Made by a program: the position numbers and the translations under genes. Of a stretch of 64,000 nucleotides of DNA, positions 36,761-46,884 are shown one piece after another. Source of the DNA: an uncultured Flavobacteriaceae bacterium (GTDB lineage Bacteria > Bacteroidota > Bacteroidia > Flavobacteriales > Flavobacteriaceae). The first letter of the stretch is position 1. Each line of letters starts with the position of its first letter. The stretch is taken from positions 806,001 to 870,000 of the forward strand of contig CANMFO010000002.1 of assembly GCA_947497245.1 (NCBI GenBank). The letters run 5' to 3'. The notes below the pieces were generated by a model, which saw only the letters and a list, made by a program, of their open reading frames with translations, did no database searches and had not been told where the DNA came from.

Positions 36761-37525
36761 ATGGATCACAACCTTGCAGTACTGATCGACGGAGACAACA
36801 TTCCTTCAGCCTATGTCAAAGAAATGATGGAGGAAATCGCCAAATACGGTAACCCGACCATCAAGCGCATCTATGGGGATTGGACGAACCCCCGTTTGGG
36901 CAAATGGAAGGGCGTGCTATTGGAAAATGCCATCACGCCCATTCAACAGTACGGCTATACCCAAGGCAAAAATGCCACCGATTCCGCCATGATAATCGAT
37001 GCCATGGACATTCTCTATTCGGGCAAGGTCAACGGCTTCTGTATCGTGAGCAGCGATAGCGACTTCACCCGTTTGGCCACCCGGCTCCGGGAAGCGGGAA
37101 TGCAGGTATTCGGAATTGGGGAAAAGAAAACGCCAAGTCCATTTATCGTAGCCTGTGACAAGTTCATCTATATCGAGATCTTAAAACAACAATCGGAAGA
37201 CGATACGGTCGATGTGTCCAAGAGCAAGTCTGCCGCCAAAAGCAGCATCGACAAGATCACTTCGAAAGAGATTCGCTGGATATCGCATACCATCAATGAC
37301 CTGGCCGATGATGATGGTTGGGCCTTTCTGGGCGATGTGGGCAGCTTGCTTCAGAAGAAACAGCCCAATTTCGATTCCAGGAACTACGGTTTTCAGAAAC
37401 TGACGCCCCTGATCAGTTCCATAAATAATTTTGAAGTGGAACGCCGGGAAGATTCCAAAGGGCGTAAGAAGCTGATCTATGTAAAGATCAGGGAAAAGAA
37501 ACGGGCGAATTCAAGAAGATCTTAG
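36761..37525 (+). CDS. NYN-domain (PIN-like) predicted ribonuclease with C-terminal OST-HTH/LOTUS domain
   Basis: This is a 254-aa cytoplasmic protein. The NYN domain (about 4-150) has the expected acidic residues: LIDGDNIPS near the start, DSAMIIDAMDILYS in the middle and SSDSDFTRLATRLREAGMQV near the end. These line a metal-dependent RNase site in the family. A Ser/Lys linker is followed by an OST-HTH/LOTUS-like domain (about 168-245), an RNA-binding winged helix. The pair fits an RNA-targeting nuclease of the LabA/YacP-like group. The RNA target is unknown. Confidence 0.88.
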   Translation: MDHNLAVLIDGDNIPSAYVKEMMEEIAKYGNPTIKRIYGDWTNPRLGKWKGVLLENAITPIQQYGYTQGKNATDSAMIIDAMDILYSGKVNGFCIVSSDSDFTRLATRLREAGMQVFGIGEKKTPSPFIVACDKFIYIEILKQQSEDDTVDVSKSKSAAKSSIDKITSKEIRWISHTINDLADDDGWAFLGDVGSLLQKKQPNFDSRNYGFQKLTPLISSINNFEVERREDSKGRKKLIYVKIREKKRANSRRS

Positions 37526-37865
37526 ACCATTTTCAAAATGAGGACCTTTCCAAAGTACCCACTCTTCGTAGGTCTGCTTACCAAGAAATCGTACCATACC
37601 ACCGAAAAACCGAAGTAAAGCAGGCTCCTTCCCGTTTGTAGATCCATTTTGATGTCCCTTTGGGTAGGGCGGGGATGCCGTGCGCTTTAGGAAATAGCGC
37701 TCCAGATGGTATTTACAGGAAGATGGCCAAGGGGAAGGCAGGAAAAACCTCGCGTTCCCCTGTACGCGGGCAAGTACGGTCTTATCCGAAACCAAATCAA
37801 CGAAATAAAAATATTTTTATACATTTACAGGCTGTCAAAAAATGAATCAACGAAATATATATACC
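37526..37865. other. 340-bp gap after the NYN gene, with a 13-bp direct repeat and weak -7 box
   Basis: No firm gene is seen. AATCAACGAAATA occurs twice, at 37795-37807 and 37845-37857, exactly 50 bp apart. TACATTTA at 37820-37827, between them, is a 7-of-8 -7 box for the next gene. A 94-codon minus-strand frame (37511-37795) ends with a protein-like stretch (GKQTYEEWVLWKGPHFENGL) and could be a small gene or a relic. I cannot support it further. Confidence 0.35.
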
Positions 37866-38300
37866 ATGAAAAAACCAAAAACCAACGTTTTCGGTCTAGT
37901 GGCCTTCGCTGTAGCCCTACTGTGCATCCCCTTGTTGATGGGCGGCTACACAACAAATGAGTTTGAAACCTCCGAAGAGACCGCTCTATGGTCCGTTAAA
38001 GATAATCTGGTAGGTGGATGGGCGTATACAGTTGAGGGTGCTCCCGAAGGCTATCACAAAGGGTTCCTGTTGATAGTCAACCAAGACGGGGACTACAAGG
38101 TACAGGTACAGACAGCGGGTGCCACCATGCAGGGCCAGAATGTATCGGTTAAAAAGAACACCATTACCTTCGACCTAAGTGTGGAAGGGGACATGGTGAA
38201 GGTGGCCCTCACAGCGGATGGCAGCAAAATTTCAGGTACCAGCACCGCTTCGGATGGTGTTTATCAGATCAAGGGAGTGAAAAGTCTTTCTGCGGGATAA
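37866..38300 (+). CDS. Small exported protein of unknown function
   Basis: This is a 144-aa protein. The frame opens at 37842, but the ATG at 37866 gives MKKPKTNVFGLVAFAVALLC with a signal-peptide-like N-terminus, so it is preferred. After the hydrophobic stretch (about 9-26) comes a short beta-rich domain. It starts ALWSVKDNLVGGWAYTVEGA and continues with VNQDGDYKVQVQTAGATMQG, similar in style to lipocalin-like or calycin folds that measure out a reference signal. No family assigned. It is flanked upstream by a 13-bp direct repeat and downstream by a hairpin. Confidence 0.72.
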   Translation: MKKPKTNVFGLVAFAVALLCIPLLMGGYTTNEFETSEETALWSVKDNLVGGWAYTVEGAPEGYHKGFLLIVNQDGDYKVQVQTAGATMQGQNVSVKKNTITFDLSVEGDMVKVALTADGSKISGTSTASDGVYQIKGVKSLSAG

Positions 38301-38309
38301 TTTTAACGA

Positions 38310-38342
38310 GGGGTCCAAGGACCTGCGAGTTCCTTGCGCCCC
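38310..38342. other. Hairpin downstream of the small exported protein
   Basis: Outer arms GGGG (38310-38313) and CCCC (38339-38342) and inner arms AAGGA (38317-38321) and TCCTT (38331-38335) can pair around a 9-base loop. No T-run follows, so it is not a standard terminator. It could stabilise the mRNA end. Confidence 0.3.
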
Positions 38343-38475
38343 GTTCAATCGGCAGTAGTTCGGTGTGGTACCCCCTTCGGCTTGGTCGGGAACAACGGAA
38401 TGCCACAAGGTTGCTAGTTCGGGACATCGGCCAAGTGTACCGCTCACCGGGGTTTCCCCTCAATATTTATTTCCT

Positions 38476-38483
38476 TATTTTTG
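38476..38483 (+). promoter_or_regulatory. -7 promoter box (TATTTTTG) of the amidohydrolase gene
   Basis: TATTTTTG fully matches TAnnTTTG and lies 21 bp before the ATG at 38505. No clear -33 TTG is present. Confidence 0.45.
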
Positions 38484-38504
38484 GTGAAGTAAGCCGTTCT
38501 ATCC

Positions 38505-40124
38505 ATGAGAAAGATTACACTATTGCTCATGCTGGCCATGACCAGCTGCGAATTCTTTAAGAAAGAAGTCGATTTGGTGGTCGTCAATGCCAATATTTAT
38601 ACGGTGGATGAAGGTTTTTCCAAAGCGGGTGCCTTTGCCGTGCACAGGGGAAAGTTCGTTGCCGTCGGTACAACGGAATCGGTTAGGAAAAAGTATACCT
38701 CGAGCCAGCTATTCGATGCCGATGGCCGTACCATTATTCCCGGACTCATCGATGCACATTGTCATTTCTACGGATTGGGACTTACCCAGCAGATGGTCGA
38801 TCTAAAGGGAACCAAGAGTTTTGCGGAAGTATTGGAAAGGGTACGCGAGTTTGGGGCCGACAACCCAACCGATTTCATCAAGGGTCGGGGCTGGGACCAA
38901 AACGATTGGGAGTCCAAGGAATTCCCGACCAAAAAAGAACTGGATGAATGGTTTCCCGACACCCCTGTGGTTCTGGAACGCGTGGACGGTCATGCGTATT
39001 TGGTCAACCAAGCCGCACTGGACGAAGCGGGCATTAAATGGAATACTAAGGTTCCCGGGGGAGAGATCGTTAAAAACGCTTATGGCAATTCCGGTGTTTT
39101 GATCGACAACCCCATGCAACTGATCGATAGTATTACCCCATCCCCTGGATTGGAGGTCAAGATCAAGGCGCTGAAGGATGCCGAACGTATCTGTTTCAAC
39201 AATGGGTTGACCACTGTGAACGATGCCGGACTCGACCGTTCCACCATAGAACTTATAGATAGTCTGCAACAAGCTGGGGAACTGACCATTCGGATTTACG
39301 CAATGGTCAGCAATACACCGGAGAATGTGGACCATTATATCTATAGGGGGCCCATCAAGACCGACCGCTTGCATGTACGTTCAGTGAAGGTCTATGGAGA
39401 TGGCGCCCTTGGTTCCCGGGGCGCTGTACTCAAAAGACCCTATGCTGATAAATGGGCGCATTACGGGGCAATGACCACCCCCCTTTCCGAGATCAAGGAT
39501 TTGGCGCGTAGGCTTGCCATTTCCGAATATCAAATGAATACCCATGCTATCGGCGATTCCGCAAATGCAGTGGTACTGCGGACGTACAAAGAGGTACTCA
39601 AGGATTATCCGAACAGGCGATGGAAAGTGGAGCATGCCCAGGTGGTGGATTCAATTGATTTCGATTATTTTAGGCTGGGCATCATACCATCCATCCAACC
39701 TACCCACGCCACCAGCGATATGTACTGGGCGGGAGAACGGTTGGGCCCCGAACGGATAAAGGGCGCCTACGCCTTGAAAACATTGTTGGACAAGGCCGGA
39801 ACGGTGGCCTTGGGAACCGATTTCCCAGTGGAGGAGGTGAACCCTTTTTTAACCTTCTACGCTGCTGTGGGACGAAGAGATCAGGACAATTATCCCGAGG
39901 GCGGTTTTCAAATGCGGGAAGCGCTCTCCAGGGAAGAGGCGCTCCGGGGCATGACGATCTGGGCGGCACATTCCAATTTCGAGGAAACCGAAAAGGGAAG
40001 TATCGAGGTTGGCAAACTGGCCGATTTTACCATTCTCAGTGCCGACCCCATGGAAATAGCGTTGTCCGAAGTCCCGCACATCCAGGCCGAGCAAACCTTT
40101 ATTGGAGGTAAGGTCGCAGAATGA
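38505..40124 (+). CDS. YtcJ-like amidohydrolase lipoprotein
   Basis: This is a 539-aa metal-dependent hydrolase of the amidohydrolase_3 group. The signal MRKITLLLMLAMTSCEF has a lipobox Cys15, so it is probably a lipid-anchored periplasmic enzyme. The metal-binding HxH is His85-x-His87 in LIDAHCHFYG. Further expected residues are seen in WKVEHAQVVD, NTHAIGDSAN and LGTDFPVEEVNPF (catalytic Asp). The family hydrolyses C-N bonds of varied amides and N-acyl compounds; the substrate cannot be read from sequence. It appears monocistronic. Confidence 0.87.
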   Translation: MRKITLLLMLAMTSCEFFKKEVDLVVVNANIYTVDEGFSKAGAFAVHRGKFVAVGTTESVRKKYTSSQLFDADGRTIIPGLIDAHCHFYGLGLTQQMVDLKGTKSFAEVLERVREFGADNPTDFIKGRGWDQNDWESKEFPTKKELDEWFPDTPVVLERVDGHAYLVNQAALDEAGIKWNTKVPGGEIVKNAYGNSGVLIDNPMQLIDSITPSPGLEVKIKALKDAERICFNNGLTTVNDAGLDRSTIELIDSLQQAGELTIRIYAMVSNTPENVDHYIYRGPIKTDRLHVRSVKVYGDGALGSRGAVLKRPYADKWAHYGAMTTPLSEIKDLARRLAISEYQMNTHAIGDSANAVVLRTYKEVLKDYPNRRWKVEHAQVVDSIDFDYFRLGIIPSIQPTHATSDMYWAGERLGPERIKGAYALKTLLDKAGTVALGTDFPVEEVNPFLTFYAAVGRRDQDNYPEGGFQMREALSREEALRGMTIWAAHSNFEETEKGSIEVGKLADFTILSADPMEIALSEVPHIQAEQTFIGGKVAE

Positions 40125-40246
40125 TGCATCGACACCGACCCAACGAAAATGCATGTGGTCCCGCCAACAACTTGCATTGGTGGTACAAAAAAACCCAAGA
40201 CTTTTCAGCCTTGGGCAATTCAATTACATTAAATAACAACTTAGAC

Positions 40247-40786
40247 TTATAGCGTAATCGGTACGGCAACCCTTGTTTTGCCCCACCCCAATACCATGCG
40301 TGCACCTCCGTCCGCTTCAGCGAATGCAATGGAAAATTCTTCCAAAGATTTTCCACTAGAAGAAGCGGTAGCAGTTATACGCGTTTCATCGGCGCCCTCA
40401 TCGTAGGAATAGTGGCCCCATTGATTGAGGTTTTTGTTCAGGATGATGGTCCATGTTCCCTCACCCGGAATGGTAAAAAGGGAATAGGTTCCCGCCTTAA
40501 TGGCCTTGCCTCCAAAGTTTACGTCCTTGTAGAAAGTAATTTCTGTGGCTTCGTTCGCCCCTGTTCTCCAAACCTCTCCCGGTTTGGCCAACTCGGACAG
40601 TGCACGCCCCTTTAGTTGAGGTCGACTATAAATAACGCGAACGGTCTTATCAGAAACCTTGTAGCTCGCAGGGTACGATGCTGCATCCATAGGGCTTTTG
40701 TCCAATCCGCTGAAATCTTGTGCGTTGGCCTCCGCGGTGAATACAAGTGCGACGGCAATAAGGGCAATGGTAAGTACTTTTTTCAT
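40247..40786 (-). CDS. DUF2911 exported protein
   Basis: This is a 179-aa protein with a signal peptide (MKKVLTIALIAVALVFTAEANAQ). The frame opens at 40813, but that start would sit on the -7 box, so the ATG at 40786 is chosen. The remainder matches DUF2911: SPMDAASYPASYKVSDKTVR, IYSRPQLKGR, GEVWRTGANEATEITFYKDV, then GTYSLFTIPGEGTWTIILNK. The domain is common in Bacteroidota and exported. No function is established. It is divergent from asnB. Confidence 0.87.
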   Translation of the reverse strand: MKKVLTIALIAVALVFTAEANAQDFSGLDKSPMDAASYPASYKVSDKTVRVIYSRPQLKGRALSELAKPGEVWRTGANEATEITFYKDVNFGGKAIKAGTYSLFTIPGEGTWTIILNKNLNQWGHYSYDEGADETRITATASSSGKSLEEFSIAFAEADGGARMVLGWGKTRVAVPITL

Positions 40787-40810
40787 AATGGTGTTTGTTT
40801 TTTTGTGTTT

Positions 40811-40818
40811 CAAAACTA
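40811..40818 (-). promoter_or_regulatory. -7 promoter box (TAGTTTTG) of the DUF2911 gene
   Basis: The minus strand reads TAGTTTTG, a full TAnnTTTG match, 24 bp upstream of the ATG at 40786. It overlaps the alternative upstream start, supporting the shorter protein. Confidence 0.5.
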
Positions 40819-40979
40819 GTTAACTATTCGCTCATATACTTTTAAAGAGTCGTTAAAATTCATCCAACTTACAAAATGGTCGCAGATGGCTTCTTATAGA
40901 TTGATTAGGTAACAATATTTTATAAATATAACTTATAATAACAATATTTGTAATTAATTACACATATAATGTTTTATTA

Positions 40980-41002
40980 TTGAAACAATAAACGCATATT
41001 TG
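40980..41002 (+). promoter_or_regulatory. -33/-7 promoter of asnB
   Basis: TTG at 40980-40982 and CATATTTG at 40995-41002 (7 of 8 versus TAnnTTTG) are spaced as expected for the Bacteroidota -33/-7 promoter. The surrounding 150 bp is very A+T rich. The ATG of asnB follows 27 bp downstream. Confidence 0.5.
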
Positions 41003-41029
41003 TATTCAAATTAATAACAATAGATTGAT

Positions 41030-42700
41030 ATGTGCGGAATTGTATGTGCGTTTGATTTGGGGCAAAGAACGGAGACGCTGCGGCCCAAAATGCTGGAGAT
41101 GTCAAAAAAAGTGCGGCATCGCGGACCGGATTGGAGCGGTATCTATTCTGATGACAAAGCCATTTTGGCGCACGAACGTCTGGCCATTGTAGACCCTGCT
41201 TCAGGGAAGCAGCCATTGTTCAGCGAGGATAAAAAATTAATTTTGGCCGCGAACGGCGAAATATATAACCATAGGGAGTTGCGCAAGCAGTTCGCTGGAA
41301 GGTATAATTTTAAGACAGAGTCGGATTGTGAGGTCATTTTGGCCCTCTATCGGGAAAAGGGAGCGGATTTTCTGGATGAGATGAACGGTATTTTTGGTTT
41401 TGCCATTTATGATGCTGAAAACGACGAATACTTTGTGGCAAGAGATCATATGGGCATTATTCCGTTGTACATGGGATGGGACGAGCACGGTACATTTTAC
41501 GTAGCTTCCGAACTTAAGGCCTTGGAAGGTACCTGCACCAAGATTGAGTTGTTCCCTCCGGGGCATTACTTGCACAGTAGCGATGGGGCACTGAAAAAAT
41601 GGTATTCGCGGGATTGGATGGAATATGATGCGGTAAAGGAAAACGAGACCAGTATCCAGGCCATTAAAGAGGCCCTTGAGGCCGCTGTACACCGTCAATT
41701 GATGTCCGATGTTCCCTATGGCGTACTGCTTTCTGGTGGCCTTGATTCCTCCGTAACCTCTGCCATTGCCAAGAAATATGCGCAGAAAAGGGTCGAATCT
41801 GACGATACTGCCGATGCCTGGTGGCCGCAATTGCATTCGTTCTCCGTTGGTTTGGAGGGCTCGCCCGATTTGGCCGCGGCACAAAAAGTGGCCGACCATA
41901 TCGGTACGGTACACCACGAGATCCAGTTCACCATTCAAGAGGGACTGGATGCCATCAAAGATGTTATTTACAATCTGGAAACCTATGATATTACCACGAT
42001 ACGGGCGTCCACGCCCATGTATTTGATGGCACGGGTCATTAAATCGATGGGAATTAAAATGGTGTTGTCCGGTGAAGGGGCCGATGAATTGTTTGGAGGC
42101 TATCTGTATTTCCATAAGGCCCCGAACGATAAGGAATTCCATGAGGAAACGGTGCGAAAGTTGGGGAAATTGCATATGTACGATTGCCTTCGTGCCAACA
42201 AGTCCTTGGCCGCATGGGGAATTGAGGGCAGGGTGCCTTTCTTGGACAAGGAGTTCATGGATGTGGCCATGCGCATCAATCCGAAAGACAAAATGATCAA
42301 TGGCGAACGGATGGAGAAGTGGGTGGTCCGAAAAGCTTTTGAGGATCTATTGCCCGAGAGCGTGGCCTGGCGGCAAAAAGAACAGTTCTCCGATGGGGTG
42401 GGCTATAGCTGGATCGATACCTTGAAACTCATGGTAAACGAAGAAGTTTCAGACGAACAATTGGCCAATGCCCAATACCGGTTTCCGTTACAGACCCCGA
42501 CCACCAAGGAGGAATTTTACTATAGATCTATTTTTGAATCACATTTTCCATCCGATGTGGCGGCCCTATGTGTGCCCCAGGAGCCCTCGGTGGCCTGTAG
42601 TACAAAAATTGCACTGGAATGGGACGAGGCATTCAAAAATATGAACGATCCCTCTGGGAGGGCTGTGGCCAACGTACACGCAGATGCCTATGAAGAATAA
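41030..42700 (+). CDS. asnB: Asparagine synthase B (glutamine-hydrolysing)
   Basis: This is a 556-aa cytoplasmic enzyme making asparagine from aspartate, ATP and glutamine. The N-terminal glutaminase starts with the nucleophile Cys2 in MCGIVCAFDLG, exposed after removal of Met1. VRHRGPDWSGIYSDDKAILA and ILAANGEIYNHRELR follow as usual. The synthetase half holds the PP-loop LLSGGLDSSVTSAIA (about 232-246) and VLSGEGADELFGGYLYFH. The length is normal for AsnB. It is transcribed alone, with a strong terminator at 42781. Confidence 0.96.
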   Translation: MCGIVCAFDLGQRTETLRPKMLEMSKKVRHRGPDWSGIYSDDKAILAHERLAIVDPASGKQPLFSEDKKLILAANGEIYNHRELRKQFAGRYNFKTESDCEVILALYREKGADFLDEMNGIFGFAIYDAENDEYFVARDHMGIIPLYMGWDEHGTFYVASELKALEGTCTKIELFPPGHYLHSSDGALKKWYSRDWMEYDAVKENETSIQAIKEALEAAVHRQLMSDVPYGVLLSGGLDSSVTSAIAKKYAQKRVESDDTADAWWPQLHSFSVGLEGSPDLAAAQKVADHIGTVHHEIQFTIQEGLDAIKDVIYNLETYDITTIRASTPMYLMARVIKSMGIKMVLSGEGADELFGGYLYFHKAPNDKEFHEETVRKLGKLHMYDCLRANKSLAAWGIEGRVPFLDKEFMDVAMRINPKDKMINGERMEKWVVRKAFEDLLPESVAWRQKEQFSDGVGYSWIDTLKLMVNEEVSDEQLANAQYRFPLQTPTTKEEFYYRSIFESHFPSDVAALCVPQEPSVACSTKIALEWDEAFKNMNDPSGRAVANVHADAYEE

Positions 42701-42780
42701 TTCGCTAGTATAGCGCAAACGAGAATTCTGTTTTCCTGCTATTCTCAGGCAGGCTCAGTTTTTATTTTAATTAGTCAATT

Positions 42781-42807
42781 GACCCCGGCATTTTGTCGGG
42801 GTCTTTT
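42781..42807 (+). terminator. Intrinsic terminator of asnB
   Basis: GACCCCG (42781-42787) pairs perfectly with CGGGGTC (42797-42803) across a 9-base loop and is followed by a T-run (TTTT). It lies 80 bp after the asnB stop codon. Confidence 0.85.
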
Positions 42808-42931
42808 GTTGTTGCCGCTACCGTAGTTTTGCACGGTTCCACTACCCATTAAAAGGCCCGATTTGGGGGCGTTCCACCTCTTGTTTTTTCCACAATTTTT
42901 GTTAATAACTTAAGACTTTAAAAAGTGCTAA

Positions 42932-44989
<2,058 letters not shown>

Positions 44990-45010
44990 GTATTGGTACT
45001 TTCACAACAA

Positions 45011-45038
45011 AAACCTGCGCCCCTAGCGCAGGTTTTTT
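45011..45038 (+). terminator. Intrinsic terminator of gyrB
   Basis: AAACCTGCGC (45011-45020) pairs with GCGCAGGTTT (45026-45035) around loop CCCTA, continuing into a T-run. It starts 22 bp after the gyrB stop. Confidence 0.9.
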
Positions 45039-45045
45039 AGTTTTG
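45038..45045 (+). promoter_or_regulatory. -7 promoter box (TAGTTTTG) directly after the gyrB terminator
   Basis: TAGTTTTG fully matches TAnnTTTG and abuts the T-run of the gyrB terminator. It could drive the next gene with a leader of about 100 nt. No -33 TTG is seen, because that position is the terminator stem. Confidence 0.3.
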
Positions 45046-45149
45046 GGACATAGGACAAGCCAAGGAAATCATCAGGATCAGGATTCGACAAGCAATCCGG
45101 TCCAGTCCATTGAAATCAATCGCGTTAAACGGATCAATCTTCAATTACC

Positions 45150-46163
45150 ATGAGAAATTTATTTTTCCTATCCATGTTGGCTATTGGCGTACAGGGGTGG
45201 GCACAGTCAGGAATCAGTTCGATTTTGGCCGCAGGTCTGGCCGATGCGGAACACTTTACCACAGATTATATTGCGCCACTTTCAGAAGGAACCCTGCACA
45301 ATCTGGCCAATGGTTGGTACAATTCAGGGGAGGCGAAACCGCTCGGGGGCTTTGAAATTTCGATAGTGGGAAACATCAGCCCCTTTAATAGCAAACAGGA
45401 TAAAAAAAACTTTGTCCTCAATACGGCGGACTACGAATCATTGCAGTTTGTCGATGGGAGCGGCTCAAAGGCCGTCTCCAGTGCGTTGGGAGATCTGGAG
45501 GACATCCAGGTGTTCGTAGAGGCCGAAATCGCGCCCGGGGTCACGGCACGGGAAGAATTTGACCTCCCTTCGGGCCTGGCATCGGAAAACGTCAATTTTA
45601 TTCCTACGGGCTATATACAGGTCGGTATTGGACTTATCAAAGGAACCGAGTTAAAGGCCAGGTTCCTGCCCAAAATCAATGTGGATGACGGGAGTGTCGG
45701 TTTCTATGGATTTGGCCTTCAGCACGAGTTTACACAGCATTTGCGCACGCGCCGGGTGCTTCCCGTGGCCGTATCCGGGGTAATCGGATATACGCGTATA
45801 GATGCCAGTTACGATTTCACGAGTTCCGATCTCATCTCTGGCAATGACCAGCGTGTTGATGTCGCCATGAGTTCCTGGGCCTTCCAGGCCGTGGTCTCCA
45901 CCAAATTGCCCGTTATCAATTTTTATGGCGGAGTGGGCTATATGACCGGGAAGTCGACTTCCGATGTCCTGGGCACCTATATCGTCCAATCAGGCCCTTT
46001 TCAGACCACCTACACCGATCCGTTTAACATCGAACAACGGGCCAGCGGGGTAAGGGGCACTGTTGGGGCCAAATTGAAACTTGGATTTTTTAGGCTGCAT
46101 GCCGATTATACTTTGGCGGCTTTTAACAACCTCTCGGTAGGGCTCAATTTCGGCTTTCGATAA
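45150..46163 (+). CDS. Exported DUF6588-like outer-membrane protein
   Basis: This is a 337-aa protein with signal peptide MRNLFFLSMLAIGVQGWAQ. It looks like a beta-rich outer-membrane protein of the DUF6588 type: a helical front (SSILAAGLADAEHFTTDYIA), then YIQVGIGLIKGTELKARFLP, GLQHEFTQHLRTRRVLPVAV and the last strand LAAFNNLSVGLNFGFR ending in an aromatic/basic pair. Flavobacteria often carry such genes near gyrB and mdh. No biochemical role is known. It converges on the lipoprotein gene at 46249. Confidence 0.78.
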   Translation: MRNLFFLSMLAIGVQGWAQSGISSILAAGLADAEHFTTDYIAPLSEGTLHNLANGWYNSGEAKPLGGFEISIVGNISPFNSKQDKKNFVLNTADYESLQFVDGSGSKAVSSALGDLEDIQVFVEAEIAPGVTAREEFDLPSGLASENVNFIPTGYIQVGIGLIKGTELKARFLPKINVDDGSVGFYGFGLQHEFTQHLRTRRVLPVAVSGVIGYTRIDASYDFTSSDLISGNDQRVDVAMSSWAFQAVVSTKLPVINFYGGVGYMTGKSTSDVLGTYIVQSGPFQTTYTDPFNIEQRASGVRGTVGAKLKLGFFRLHADYTLAAFNNLSVGLNFGFR

Positions 46164-46190
46164 CCGAACCGAATCAAAAAACAGCAAAAA

Positions 46191-46224
46191 AAAAGCCGCA
46201 ACCTATTTCAGGATTGCGGCTTTT
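46191..46224. terminator. Bidirectional terminator between convergent genes
   Basis: AAAAGCCGCAA (46191-46201) pairs with TTGCGGCTTTT (46214-46224), with extra CCT/AGG pairing inside. The flanking A-run and T-run let it work for both the DUF6588-like gene (plus) and the lipoprotein gene (minus). Confidence 0.88.
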
Positions 46225-46248
46225 CATTCAAATTTGGGGAACAATTTT

Positions 46249-46623
46249 TTAGAGGTTTCTTACAGCTATTATCTGTCCCTGTTGATCTTTTAATACCTCT
46301 CCATTGGCACTTCGTTCCATGGAAACAATATGATCCGGAAGATCCGTGCCGGGATAGGAAATGGTATAAACACCATCCTCTTCGGTCCATTTGAAATCCG
46401 TTTTGATGGTCTGCTGGGCGTTCAATAAATGGTTGTACCGGCCCAGGTAGGCATCGTTGAAGGTCCATTCCTGTAAAACGGTCTGTTTCTGGGACTGGCC
46501 TATCGCTTTTACTTCGACATTTTCCCAAATACCGATGATAGGATCATTGTTTTCCGGGATTCGAGAACAGTTACTGGCCAGCACAATGCCCACAATGGCC
46601 AACAGCGACAGTAGTTTTTTCAT
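46249..46623 (-). CDS. Small lipocalin-like lipoprotein
   Basis: This is a 124-aa protein. Signal MKKLLSLLAIVGIVLASNCS ends in a lipobox with Cys19. The mature part begins near IIGIWENVEVKAIGQSQKQT and has alternating strands (TDFKWTEEDGVYTISYPGTD), a pattern of small lipocalin-like calycin proteins. The start motif G-x-W, here GIW, fits. It is probably tethered in the outer membrane or periplasm; the ligand is unknown. Its 3-prime end shares the bidirectional terminator with the DUF6588-like gene. Confidence 0.78.
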   Translation of the reverse strand: MKKLLSLLAIVGIVLASNCSRIPENNDPIIGIWENVEVKAIGQSQKQTVLQEWTFNDAYLGRYNHLLNAQQTIKTDFKWTEEDGVYTISYPGTDLPDHIVSMERSANGEVLKDQQGQIIAVRNL

Positions 46624-46814
46624 GATGTAGGTTATTTCGATTCGGGGTTTGAATATGTAACGGAACGGCGGCCATAGGTATTGTCAAAATTCGACGTACG
46701 ACCGTATATTCGGATTTTCTTCGTTGAAAGGTTCTTTTTTTTAACAGAGCGTGTATTTCATCGATTGAAAAGACCTGTACATTCTGGATTAAAGTCGTTT
46801 CGAGGACCTTCTTT

Positions 46815-46837
46815 TTGCCAAAGAATGTGTAATTTTA
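46815..46837 (+). promoter_or_regulatory. Likely promoter of mdh
   Basis: TTG at 46815-46817 and TAATTTTA at 46830-46837 (7 of 8 versus TAnnTTTG) have a spacing close to the -33/-7 norm. The mdh ATG follows at 46885. Confidence 0.35.
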
Positions 46838-46884
46838 GCCTCCAAAATGGAAAAAAACCAAACTGTAAATAAAAATCTGAACAT

